64,000 nt of DNA, from the NCBI RefSeq assembly GCF_020687805.1, contig NZ_JAJEWQ010000001.1, positions 186,001 to 250,000 on the forward strand, written 5' to 3'. Shown one piece after another: positions 28,865-35,940 of the stretch. The notes under the pieces were generated by a model, which saw nothing but the letters and a program-made list of their open reading frames with translations, made no database searches and was not told the origin of the DNA. The DNA comes from Planctobacterium marinum (lineage in GTDB: Bacteria; Pseudomonadota; Gammaproteobacteria; Enterobacterales; Alteromonadaceae). The translations under genes were made by a program, and so were the position numbers. How positions within the stretch are numbered: position 1 is the first letter of the stretch; each line of letters starts with the position of its first letter.

Positions 28865-29131
28865 ATGGAAATCACCTCTGTCCTGCAAACCGGTTATGTC
28901 TGGTTGTTGGTGTTAGCCTTATTACTGTTAAAGGCCCTGTTGATTGCTGGCATGCGGTACCTGGTAAAATGGGGGCGTAAGATGCCCAAAGGCGCCTATT
29001 TGTTTTTGGCACTGTTTCCTCTCATTTCCATCTTTCCAATCCCTCCACCGCAATTTAAAAATGTAGAGAAAGCCAAACAAGAACAGCGTAAACGCAAAGA
29101 AGACGGTGGTGAGCCTCCTGAGCAAGAGTAA
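28865..29131 (+). CDS. Small membrane protein of unknown function
   Basis: 88 residues. There are two hydrophobic segments, VWLLVLALLLLKALLIAGM (about 12-30) and AYLFLALFPLISIFPI (about 44-59), then a proline turn (PPPQF) and a charged tail KNVEKAKQEQRKRKEDGGEP. This ordered pattern looks like a real small inner-membrane protein. The ribosome binding site is weak and I recognise no family. It is followed by a long inverted repeat. Confidence 0.55.
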   Translation: MEITSVLQTGYVWLLVLALLLLKALLIAGMRYLVKWGRKMPKGAYLFLALFPLISIFPIPPPQFKNVEKAKQEQRKRKEDGGEPPEQE

Positions 29132-29144
29132 AATCTCATTACTT

Positions 29145-29221
29145 TAATGTCGACAATATAATGAATATTTAGGATGTTTATTCGTTTAATATAATGATAT
29201 AGCTTAATATTGTCGACATTA
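29145..29221. repeat. 15-bp perfect inverted repeat around an AT-rich spacer
   Basis: TAATGTCGACAATAT (29145-29159) and ATATTGTCGACATTA (29207-29221) match exactly. Each arm contains the 8-bp palindrome TGTCGACA. The 47-base spacer is about 80% A+T. It lies between two membrane-protein genes. It could be an operator pair, a terminator-like hairpin, or the remains of a small mobile sequence. Confidence 0.7.
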
Positions 29222-29242
29222 GGGGCTTGTAAAGGAAGGGTA

Positions 29243-29932
29243 ATGGACTGGTATGTGTTTTTCGGAACTTTAAATTCGCTATTGATAGTTGTTAGTGTTT
29301 ATGGAATTTATGCACAGCTAAACACGGTTTGGCAACGCAAGAGCACAGCCAAACTCAGAAGCGAGAGTACCTCACTGTTATCGTTGAATCAGTTTACTGT
29401 AAGTTATTTTGCCTATCTGGCCTTTTTTATCTACGGCTTCTCTGTAGAGCCTTTTAATCACTATATTGTTTGGCCACGATTACTTGCCGCTATTCTGGTA
29501 CTTTTGATTTTGTATGAAATATGGGTTGGCCGAAATACCAGAACATCAGCCTGGAGTTTCATTCGCTGCGCAGTCAGTTTAGTTGTGGCGCTCCTGGGCC
29601 TTTTGTCAGCTGGAACTTTTGTCGATGAAGGAAAAGTTGTCTCTACTATGATTTTCTGTATCGTTTCTTTTTTATTGGCACAGGGATATTGGCATCAGAT
29701 AAAACTGGTGATTGATTCAGGGCATACCGGGGCAATAAACCTGAAAATGAGCCAGTTTATTTTGGCAATGGATTTCTCAACCATCGCCTTTGCGTTGACT
29801 ATGCCGGTAACAGATAGTTGGCCACTGATACTTTTAGCCACTACCAGTGCGATTACCAAACTCATCATTATCTATTTATTTGTCTGGGTTAAGATTAGCC
29901 CTGTAGCTGCGAAGAGACGTGTTAACCCATAA
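29243..29932 (+). CDS. Multi-pass membrane protein, PQ-loop-like
   Basis: 229 residues from ATG 29243, which follows an AAGGAAGGG site. An upstream TTG or GTG would run into the inverted repeat. Six or seven hydrophobic segments span the protein. LNSLLIVVSVYGIYAQLNTV followed by WQRKSTAKLRSESTSLLSLN recalls the Q...K..S arrangement of PQ-loop/SWEET-like transporters, but the match is weak. Substrate unknown. Confidence 0.65.
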   Translation: MDWYVFFGTLNSLLIVVSVYGIYAQLNTVWQRKSTAKLRSESTSLLSLNQFTVSYFAYLAFFIYGFSVEPFNHYIVWPRLLAAILVLLILYEIWVGRNTRTSAWSFIRCAVSLVVALLGLLSAGTFVDEGKVVSTMIFCIVSFLLAQGYWHQIKLVIDSGHTGAINLKMSQFILAMDFSTIAFALTMPVTDSWPLILLATTSAITKLIIIYLFVWVKISPVAAKRRVNP

Positions 29933-29982
29933 GGTGTAAATCTTTTAGCATATTGCGGCCTTTTGTAGTTAAACTATTGGCC

Positions 29983-30417
29983 ATGAATGACATGAAAATC
30001 TCTGAAATCAAAGCAAGCGGCTCTTGCAATTGTGGCAAGGTTAAATTTGAACTTCTTCAAGCTTTAACTGATGTTTTTGTATGTCATTGCTCAATCTGTC
30101 GCAAAGCAACCGGCAGTGGCGGTATCGCAGTAACAATCGTGCCCGATACCTCATTCAGAATTGTCAGCGGCAGCGATGCCGTTCGTCAATGGACAAAGCC
30201 AAATCATGACTGGTTGTGTAATTTTTGCCAGTATTGTGGATCGCCATTGCCGGGTAAGAATGACGAGTTACATACATATGTGCCGGTGAGTTTGCTGGAC
30301 AGCGGCTATGAGGAGTTGCAGGTTAAACATCATCTCTTCGTTGATAGCAAAGCTCCCTGGGAGTATATTGCTGGCCCGGGAAAGCAACATCTGCAAGCGT
30401 TTCAGCCCTGGTTTTAA
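29983..30417 (+). CDS. GFA-family (CENP-V/GFA fold) zinc protein 1
   Basis: 144 residues from ATG 29983; a TTG at 29953 is possible but less likely. Zinc ligands of the GFA fold are visible: GSCNCGKVKFEL, VCHCSICRKATGSGG and FCQYCGSPLPG. The family is named after glutathione-dependent formaldehyde-activating enzyme, but most members have unknown substrates. A second family member lies at 31758, so two GFA proteins bracket an esterase and an NTF2-like protein. Confidence 0.85.
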   Translation: MNDMKISEIKASGSCNCGKVKFELLQALTDVFVCHCSICRKATGSGGIAVTIVPDTSFRIVSGSDAVRQWTKPNHDWLCNFCQYCGSPLPGKNDELHTYVPVSLLDSGYEELQVKHHLFVDSKAPWEYIAGPGKQHLQAFQPWF

Positions 30418-30453
30418 AACAATAAAAAAACAATAAAAAAGGAAAAAATTATA

Positions 30454-31281
30454 GTGAGATGGATTCTATTGTTCAGTTTTACGGCGCTTGCTTTTATTAG
30501 CCAGGCGGAAAACAAACAACCTTCAAAAACAGATACAAGTTTTGAACTTCAATCAGACATTCTCAACGAGACTCGCAGCATAACCGTTTACTTTCCGGCG
30601 TCTTATGGTGTAGATACTGCCAAAAAATATCCTGTTATTTACGTGTTAGACGGCGAGATCAATGGTGCACTGGTGGCCGAAGTAAATCGGAGAATGGTGA
30701 TCTCAGGTGGTGCTAATGAGCAACTGGTGGTGGCTATTCACAGCACAGATCGCATCAGGGATTATGCGCCTACTGTGAATCGGGATCCCAGAGGCCCTCT
30801 TGGTGAAGGTGGGGGCGGCGATAAGTTTCTACAGTTTTTAAAAACTGAACTAATGCCAGCCATAAATGTGGATTACCGAACTAATACCTACAATGCCATT
30901 GCCGGACATTCTGTAGCAGGCTTATTAGTGGTGCATAGTTTTCATGCTTACCCTGAGCTTTTTCAGGCGCATTTGGCATTTAGCCCGTCAGTGTGGTGGG
31001 GAGCGAGAGAAACCTCTGTGGCTGCACAAGACTATATAATGTCTGATGAGGTTCAGCCCGGATTTTTGTATCTCAATATTGGCAATGAAGCCGGTGAAAT
31101 GCGAGATGTTTACAACCAGTTTGAAGCCGCAATTCGCAAGAACCGCCCGTTGGATTTGTCCCTGCTTTCAGAGTCTTTTAACTATGACAGCCATGGTTTA
31201 ACGTTTCCGGCGGGATTATATAACGCGTTGCGGGGTATGTATCAGCATCAAGTTAGTATTGCTCAAGAGGGTAAGTCATGA
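30454..31281 (+). CDS. Exported alpha/beta-hydrolase esterase (esterase D/enterochelin esterase-like)
   Basis: 275 residues from a GTG start with an AAGGA site. A short signal peptide (MRWILLFSFTALAFISQA) is followed by the esterase fold: KKYPVIYVLDGE, then the nucleophile elbow AGHSVAGLLVVHSF, and a C-terminal DSHG (HGLTFP) consistent with the catalytic His. The family acts on carboxyl esters or ferric-siderophore esters. Its stop overlaps the next start by four bases (ATGA), so it is co-translated with the NTF2-like gene. Confidence 0.85.
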   Translation: MRWILLFSFTALAFISQAENKQPSKTDTSFELQSDILNETRSITVYFPASYGVDTAKKYPVIYVLDGEINGALVAEVNRRMVISGGANEQLVVAIHSTDRIRDYAPTVNRDPRGPLGEGGGGDKFLQFLKTELMPAINVDYRTNTYNAIAGHSVAGLLVVHSFHAYPELFQAHLAFSPSVWWGARETSVAAQDYIMSDEVQPGFLYLNIGNEAGEMRDVYNQFEAAIRKNRPLDLSLLSESFNYDSHGLTFPAGLYNALRGMYQHQVSIAQEGKS

Positions 31282-31745
31282 AAATAACCAGGACATGCCT
31301 GATTTTACTGGGCTTTATTACAGTGGGTATAAGCGCTGATCCCTTATCTGAACAGGAGTTGATAGTAAAAGCTCAAGCTTTTATTGCTGCCAAAAATGCC
31401 CGCCAGCAACCCGATTCTTCAGAAAAGGATATTGACCGCTTTATCGCGTTGATTGCTGATGAGTTTGTGGATGAGCATGTCAAATTTGACGTTACTGTGA
31501 CGGATAAAACAGAACTTAAAAAGGGAATGTTGGCAAAACTAAGCGATGAAATTGAATTTAGCCACATGGAAATTTTGGATATGATGGTGGGACGCAATGT
31601 CGTTTTTGTGAAGTACAAAGAGCACGCGAAAGGGAAACCGGCACATCTCGAGCAGTTTATCGAATACTCGACAGTTAATTTAATGTCGCTGGAGTTTAAT
31701 GAGAAGGGGTTAGTGACCCATATTCGTCGTCATCACGGTATTTGA
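31278..31745 (+). CDS. Exported NTF2/SnoaL-like protein
   Basis: 155 residues with a signal peptide (MKITRTCLILLGFITVGISA). The body, including VKAQAFIAAKNARQQPDSSE and FIEYSTVNLMSLEFNEKGLV, has the cone-shaped NTF2/SnoaL pattern. Such proteins are small enzymes or ligand binders. It is coupled to the esterase upstream and followed after 12 bases by a GFA protein, forming a small operon. Confidence 0.7.
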   Translation: MKITRTCLILLGFITVGISADPLSEQELIVKAQAFIAAKNARQQPDSSEKDIDRFIALIADEFVDEHVKFDVTVTDKTELKKGMLAKLSDEIEFSHMEILDMMVGRNVVFVKYKEHAKGKPAHLEQFIEYSTVNLMSLEFNEKGLVTHIRRHHGI

Positions 31746-31757
31746 AACGGAAAAAAT

Positions 31758-32171
31758 ATGTATCATGGTAGCTGCCTGTGTGGCGCGATTAAAATAGAAT
31801 TAACAGGCAAGATTAGCGATATCATTCACTGTCACTGTTCATTGTGTCGTAAGAACAGTGGTACTGCTTATGCCACCAATGGTTTTATCAATACGGCAGA
31901 TTTTAAACTTGTTGATGCTCAAAATAAAATGGCGAGTTATGAAGTTAAACCAGGTAAAAAACGCCATTTTTGCGGCCAGTGTGCCTCCCCGGTGTACAGC
32001 TCCAACGCAGATAACCCTGCAAAGCTACGCTTGCGTTTGGGTATCTTAGATAGCGATATCAATGAGCGACCCGGCTCTCATAATTTTATGGGTTCTAAAG
32101 CCAGTTGGGATGATATGGATGCGCCGCTTCCGCGCTATGACGAATTCGAACCCGCCCGTAGCAAATCCTGA
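31758..32171 (+). CDS. GFA-family zinc protein 2
   Basis: 137 residues with the GFA cysteines GSCLCGAIKIEL, HCHCSLCRKNSGTAY and FCGQCASPVYS. It is related to, but not a recent copy of, the protein at 29983. A GGAAAAAAT leader precedes the ATG. It ends the esterase/NTF2/GFA cluster; the function is not known. Confidence 0.85.
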   Translation: MYHGSCLCGAIKIELTGKISDIIHCHCSLCRKNSGTAYATNGFINTADFKLVDAQNKMASYEVKPGKKRHFCGQCASPVYSSNADNPAKLRLRLGILDSDINERPGSHNFMGSKASWDDMDAPLPRYDEFEPARSKS

Positions 32172-32262
32172 CTGCCGCATCAGCTAAGCAGATTACCACA
32201 CAGACCCGGGTTTGACTGAAACCCTGTAATCTGTGCTAACCTGGGCTCACATGAGCCATGTC

Positions 32263-32841
32263 TTATTCGCTTTTGTGGCAGGCGTCTTCCTGGTATTTGT
32301 CGGGCCAGGGCTCCAGCCAAAATTTCCCATTGTTAACCGGTACCCAACCAGGCAGAATGGGATTGCAAATATTTAATACTTTTCGTTTATCCAGGTTGAT
32401 ATTTTGCATTGCCGCAATAGATGACGGATGTGAATTGAAAAACTGCTCAAAACTACCATCCTGAAAGGCCGTTTTCAGGCCATATCTGAGCCTCTCTGCC
32501 AGTGGCAGGTTATGTGCGTTGACATACAGGGCAGTCATGTTTGGGTATCTGAGTAGCAGTCCTTGCTCCATCACAACGGGTTTGTTCTGATGTGTTTCTA
32601 ACTCGGTTGATATTTGCAGGGCACCACGGGGAAAGTAGTCGAATCGACTATGTATCAACATATCCATTAAGGTACCTACATTGCCAGCAGTGAGTACATT
32701 GAGATTGTTGTGACCCAATATTTCCGCATCAGACCAGCCGACGCCTTGCCCAGCGATCATACGACTAAGGTCGCGCAGATTTTTTACGCCAGCAAATCGT
32801 TCTTCTTCCCCTTTCCTGATGATCAATAACCGGTACCCCAT
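32263..32841 (-). pseudogene. Periplasmic solute-binding protein, C-terminal part (second frame)
   Basis: 192 codons continuing the protein that begins at 33194. Sequence such as MGYRLLIIRKGEEERFAGVK, GQGVGWSDAEIL and NVGTLMDMLIHSRFDYFPRG belongs to the bacterial extracellular solute-binding protein type 3 fold seen in many Alteromonadales. The ATG overlaps the first frame's stop (TAATG), so re-initiation would give a protein without a signal peptide. A -1 shift at the A6G tract upstream would fuse the halves into a protein of about 310 residues. It is treated here as split or frameshifted, not proven dead. Confidence 0.7.
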
Positions 32842-33194
32842 TAATCCTTTTTTATGGGAATGGGCACCGGCAGAAAGCGCTTGTCCCGCTGAGTATTTAC
32901 CGTTAGGGCGATGACGTGAATGTCTTTTTGCTTTTCAAGATAATATTCCATGCGTTTTACGGATAATTTATATTCCAGCAACTTAGCCTGGCATGGTCCG
33001 AATCTGTCTTCCGACTTTTTTAAAATAAGTTGAATTAGCTGAAAAACATAGTCGTTTTCAGGGGTTTTGGAATCAAACTTGGGAGGAAATACCAGTACCG
33101 GGGTCCCATTTTCGTCAATGTCGCAGGCAACTCCTTTGTAGACGAGACCAAAGTATAGAAGTAGCAAAAATAACACAACGCGCTTAAGGTTCAT
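32841..33194 (-). pseudogene. Periplasmic solute-binding protein, N-terminal part (first frame)
   Basis: 117 codons with a signal peptide (NLKRVVLFLLLLYFGLVYKG, cleavage near VAC) and the opening of a solute-binding protein (NGTPVLVFPPKF, YVFQLIQLILKKSE). It ends LPVPIPIKKD and then a stop. The family usually continues with a glycine where the second frame reads KKGLMGYRLL. The shift lies at A AAA AAG (32847-32853). Confidence 0.7.
32847..32853 (-). promoter_or_regulatory. dnaX-type slippery heptamer A AAA AAG
   Basis: In the first frame the codons read ATA AAA AAG GAT TAA, so the heptamer is phased exactly as in the E. coli dnaX -1 frameshift site. A -1 slip yields AAA AAA GGA TTA ATG and joins the two halves of the solute-binding protein. 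A simple loss of one A from a seven-A run is the competing explanation. Confidence 0.5.
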
Positions 33195-33524
33195 CGCATG
33201 CCTTCATTTCGGTGTGCACTGTATTTTAGCGAACAAAGTCTATATTTTAGCAAGTGTCACCCTGGCTGGTTAATTGCTATTAACTTGTCAGTTTAGAAGA
33301 ATTAGAAACGGCGCTGTATTGGACCATAGTATAAGAATACAGGTTAACCTGGGTGTTTTAGCTATTCCGGCCCTGACGGGGGGCAAATCCATAAAACCAT
33401 ATAGGCAGCAAGTACCGCTTCATGCAGTAAGGCCTGGGACTTCAAACGTCCTTTCCAAAATATTTATGGAAAAATTTGAACAGCGTTAGTTGGCTCGAAG
33501 GGTGAGTACCGGAGAAGGGGGCGG
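33195..33524. other. Intergenic region without a convincing gene
   Basis: 330 bases between the split binding protein and the decayed RAYT gene. The one longer frame on the plus strand (33274-33489) has no ribosome binding site and a non-protein-like composition. Nothing else was identified. Confidence 0.55.
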
Positions 33525-33716
33525 TTAAAGGCGGTCTGTGTACTCATCTTCCCTGTTGGCTTCTTTGGCAATGTATTCGTTTAATGAGCGCATAAACCCG
33601 CTGATACCGGTGAATTTATCCTGACCACACAAATAGGCCCTGCGCACACAGCGGGAAACACAATGGTAATAGGGGGTATCTTCAAGGCTGATTTGCGCCT
33701 TCCTGGCTTTTGGCAT
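33525..33716 (-). pseudogene. Decayed REP-associated tyrosine transposase (RAYT)
   Basis: 63 codons remain of a protein that is normally some 200-300 residues. The start [20 protein letters not shown] and [17 protein letters not shown] is the conserved RAYT N-terminus with the HxC metal motif region. It then jumps to [17 protein letters not shown], which in intact proteins lies far downstream near the catalytic region. So an internal deletion and a truncation have occurred. REP-like units lie 85-136 bases upstream, as is typical of RAYT loci. Confidence 0.75.
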
Positions 33717-33800
33717 CTGGACTCCTCCTGAGTCTGATAAGAACCACTTCTATTTTGCACAACTCGCTGAGTTTGAAAACTGTACCGAAGTACAGTTTTG

Positions 33801-33852
33801 ATGGCTGTCTTGGTTAAATTTGAATTGAGGTTACGATGGGTGTCCTGATTAA
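33801..33852 (+). repeat. Two directly repeated REP-like units next to the RAYT remnant
   Basis: ATGGCTGTCTTGGTTAA (33801-33817) and ATGGGTGTCCTGATTAA (33836-33852) agree at 14 of 17 positions. The same cores occur at 19227-19325 and in the target of the IS1111-type element. Confidence 0.65.
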
Positions 33853-33868
33853 GTTTTTGCGGGGGGAT

Positions 33869-34321
33869 TTATTTACTTTGTAATTGGTTAACATAGTTAA
33901 CAAAGTCATCGGTGTAGAATTGACTCACTTGTGACCAGCACTGAGCAAAGTAGTCTCTTTGCATGGTGGCCAGCATGCGTCTTTCGTAGGCTTCCATAAC
34001 CTGTTGCGAAATTCGACACTCTTTGTGTTTCAGATAAACCAGTTCATAGAGCTGAAAGTTACGCCTGACAAACATTTCCACGCGCCATTTGTCGGGTTGG
34101 CTGATGCTGGCACCATTGTCTAATTTGTCCAGTATTTCCGGTAATGAGGAATTTATATTGTCTTCAAAAAGATGAATGCTGCGTTCCAGCAACGCCTGGA
34201 TTGAGTTATTGCGGACCTCTTTGGTGTTTTGGCGTATCTGATAAGACAAATATAACAGGGTGATAACCACGGCGATACCGCCGACAAAATCACCAAAATT
34301 ACCCAACATTTCAAAGTTCAT
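33869..34321 (-). CDS. Small membrane-anchored protein of unknown function
   Basis: 150 residues. An N-terminal hydrophobic helix (GNFGDFVGGIAVVITLLYLS, about 7-26) leads to QIRQNTKEVRNNSIQALLER and a helical, charged, probably cytoplasmic domain. Similar short marine-bacterial proteins exist, but I know no function. The gene is in the accessory stretch, between the REP-like units and a LysR gene. Confidence 0.65.
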   Translation of the reverse strand: MNFEMLGNFGDFVGGIAVVITLLYLSYQIRQNTKEVRNNSIQALLERSIHLFEDNINSSLPEILDKLDNGASISQPDKWRVEMFVRRNFQLYELVYLKHKECRISQQVMEAYERRMLATMQRDYFAQCWSQVSQFYTDDFVNYVNQLQSK

Positions 34322-34414
34322 GCAAGTTACAGCAAGGATTGTTTGTAATTATATTCAGTGTAGCAAAAAATATTGGCGAATAAATGAGGGATTAAAACAG
34401 CGGAATTGCCGGGA

Positions 34415-35245
34415 TTATTCACCCGACAAATAATCGATAACTTCCTGCATGCCTCGCTTATTAGTGTCGGCCAGGTAATGGATATAGGTTTTGATTTCAA
34501 TGGGGACCGTCTCCAGCCGATCCATGTTACCCGAAAATGAGTCGGCAATTTTGTCCGGCAGAATAAGACTACCGCCATTTTTGGCAAAATATGACAAGGC
34601 GACCTGGATGGAACCCGTTCGAAAGTTTGCCTGTCGCGTTTTGGGATATTGCTTCTCAATGGCTTCGCTGGATTTTACTCCCCAGTCAATATGGATATAT
34701 TGCTCTAATGCTTGCTCTATATCTTGCTGATTACTGCTATACAGGGCCAAAGACGATGTCAGGATACAGTCGCTTACCACTTCATCAGATTTAATTGGCT
34801 CAAGGCTAAAAGCCAGGTCTATCAGGCGTTCGTGAAGCAGGCGCACCATAGATTCATTATTGATCACCTCTGCGCGTACAGTCAGGTCGGTAAACTGGTT
34901 TTGAATCCCGGGCAACTCATCTTGTAAATACAATTCCCAGGCATTAGGAGTACCTGCAATAACAATGTGTTGAATTTCGGTGTCTTTCAGGGATCGCCTG
35001 GCTTCGCCCAGGGTATGACTCAAATTTTCGGCAAAGGGCAGCAGCTTTTCGCCAGCCGGGGTTAGCTTAATACTATTGCGCTGCCGCACAAATAGCGCTG
35101 TATTGAAGTACTCTTCTAATTGCTTTATACGGGCACTCACGGCTGACTGAGTAAGATATAGGTTTTCGGCAGCTTTGCCAAAATGCCGTGTTCTCGCCAC
35201 TTCAATAAAGGTGTTTAAAAAGCGTATATCCATTGCATCAAACAT
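34415..35245 (-). CDS. LysR-family regulator, HdfR-like
   Basis: The helix-turn-helix begins MDIRFLNTFIEVARTRHFGK and continues NLYLTQSAVSARIKQLEEYF, closely resembling E. coli HdfR. The effector domain follows (IVIAGTPNAWELYLQDELPG). I choose the ATG at 35245 because an AAAGG site lies six bases upstream; 35233 also fits the family. A longer reading to 35332 would run through a terminator-like hairpin and is rejected. About 276 residues. Target genes are unknown. Confidence 0.85.
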   Translation of the reverse strand: MFDAMDIRFLNTFIEVARTRHFGKAAENLYLTQSAVSARIKQLEEYFNTALFVRQRNSIKLTPAGEKLLPFAENLSHTLGEARRSLKDTEIQHIVIAGTPNAWELYLQDELPGIQNQFTDLTVRAEVINNESMVRLLHERLIDLAFSLEPIKSDEVVSDCILTSSLALYSSNQQDIEQALEQYIHIDWGVKSSEAIEKQYPKTRQANFRTGSIQVALSYFAKNGGSLILPDKIADSFSGNMDRLETVPIEIKTYIHYLADTNKRGMQEVIDYLSGE

Positions 35246-35295
35246 CTCGAACCTTTTCATGCGTTGATACCTCGGATTGGTTGAAAATACAAGTT

Positions 35296-35329
35296 GAACA
35301 AACAAAATGGGTGTCATAGACACCCATTT
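35296..35329 (-). terminator. Terminator hairpin with a REP-like stem
   Basis: AAATGGGTGTC-ATA-GACACCCATTT has perfect 11-bp arms. On the minus strand it is followed by TTTTGTTTGTTC. It lies 25 bases after the stop of the small exported-protein gene. Both arms contain ATGGGTGTC, the core of the REP-like units elsewhere in the window. Confidence 0.8.
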
Positions 35330-35353
35330 CACTATGAATTTGTGGTTAACTGC

Positions 35354-35590
35354 TTAGCTTTTAGGCAGTTGAGTTACCGGGGCGTAGCCCTCGGATTCCA
35401 GTTCTGCATTAACACATTCCAGCAGGTAGGCGGACAATAGTGCACTGCCAATGCCTTCATCTGCAGCGATATCTTTACAGTATCCTATGATCTCATTGAG
35501 CAATTCTTTCGGGGCTTTTTCTGCTTCATTGGCGCTGGCATTGGTTTGTACTGCCAACAACGATGCGATTAACAACGTTTTAAGTTTCAT
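35354..35590 (-). CDS. Small exported protein of unknown function
   Basis: 78 residues with a clear signal peptide (MKLKTLLIASLLAVQTNASA). The mature part of about 58 residues has two cysteines (IIGYCKDIAADEG and YLLECVNAELESEG) that could form one disulfide. It ends with its own terminator. No family is recognised. It lies next to a 52-residue basic protein gene on the same strand and faces the ATP-grasp cluster. Confidence 0.75.
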   Translation of the reverse strand: MKLKTLLIASLLAVQTNASANEAEKAPKELLNEIIGYCKDIAADEGIGSALLSAYLLECVNAELESEGYAPVTQLPKS

Positions 35591-35609
35591 TTATTTTCCA
35601 GTTCAACAG

Positions 35610-35768
35610 TTAATTTTTTTCTTTGCGCATTTTGCGTATTTTGGTTCGACCGTCTTTACTTCTTATACGAGACAGACTTCTGTCTAACAAATATAAGTTA
35701 GCGTTGTTTTTACGGGTCCATTGTTCGTTGTCATCCGCAGAATCAAACGTCATCTTTGAAGTTGCCAT
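35610..35768 (-). CDS. 52-residue basic protein, too short for usual gene calls
   Basis: ATG at 35768 is preceded by AGAGAGGAAA, a good ribosome binding site. The frame is open for 52 codons to TAA at 35610-35612. The protein begins MATSKMTFDSADDNEQWTRK, and its second half is strongly basic, ending GRTKIRKMRKEKN. Composition (acidic N-terminus, basic C-terminus) looks designed rather than random. It lies 172 bases upstream of, and divergent from, the RimK-like ligase gene. I recognise no family; it could be nucleic-acid or ribosome associated, or a substrate of the neighbouring ligase. Confidence 0.6.
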   Translation of the reverse strand: MATSKMTFDSADDNEQWTRKNNANLYLLDRSLSRIRSKDGRTKIRKMRKEKN

Positions 35769-35940
35769 TTTCCTCTCTGGTTAATGATTGGCAATGTTCA
35801 TAGTGATGTAATATTAAACAATGTGGAAACGAATAAATTTGTTCGTAACGATAAAAAAATGTCGTTTTAACTCCCGTAACAAGAGCTGTAAAAAGCGCCT
35901 GACTATTAAATTCACTGTTAAACAAGGTAACTATTAAACA

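Noticed and set aside
28713-28916. 67-codon frame before the small membrane protein
   Set aside because: Overlaps the better-supported gene at 28865 and lacks protein-like order.
33274-33489. 71-codon plus-strand frame
   Set aside because: No ribosome binding site, no recognisable domain, irregular composition; treated as intergenic.
35245-35332. N-terminal extension of the HdfR-like regulator
   Set aside because: It would start inside a terminator hairpin; a start with a good Shine-Dalgarno lies at 35245.
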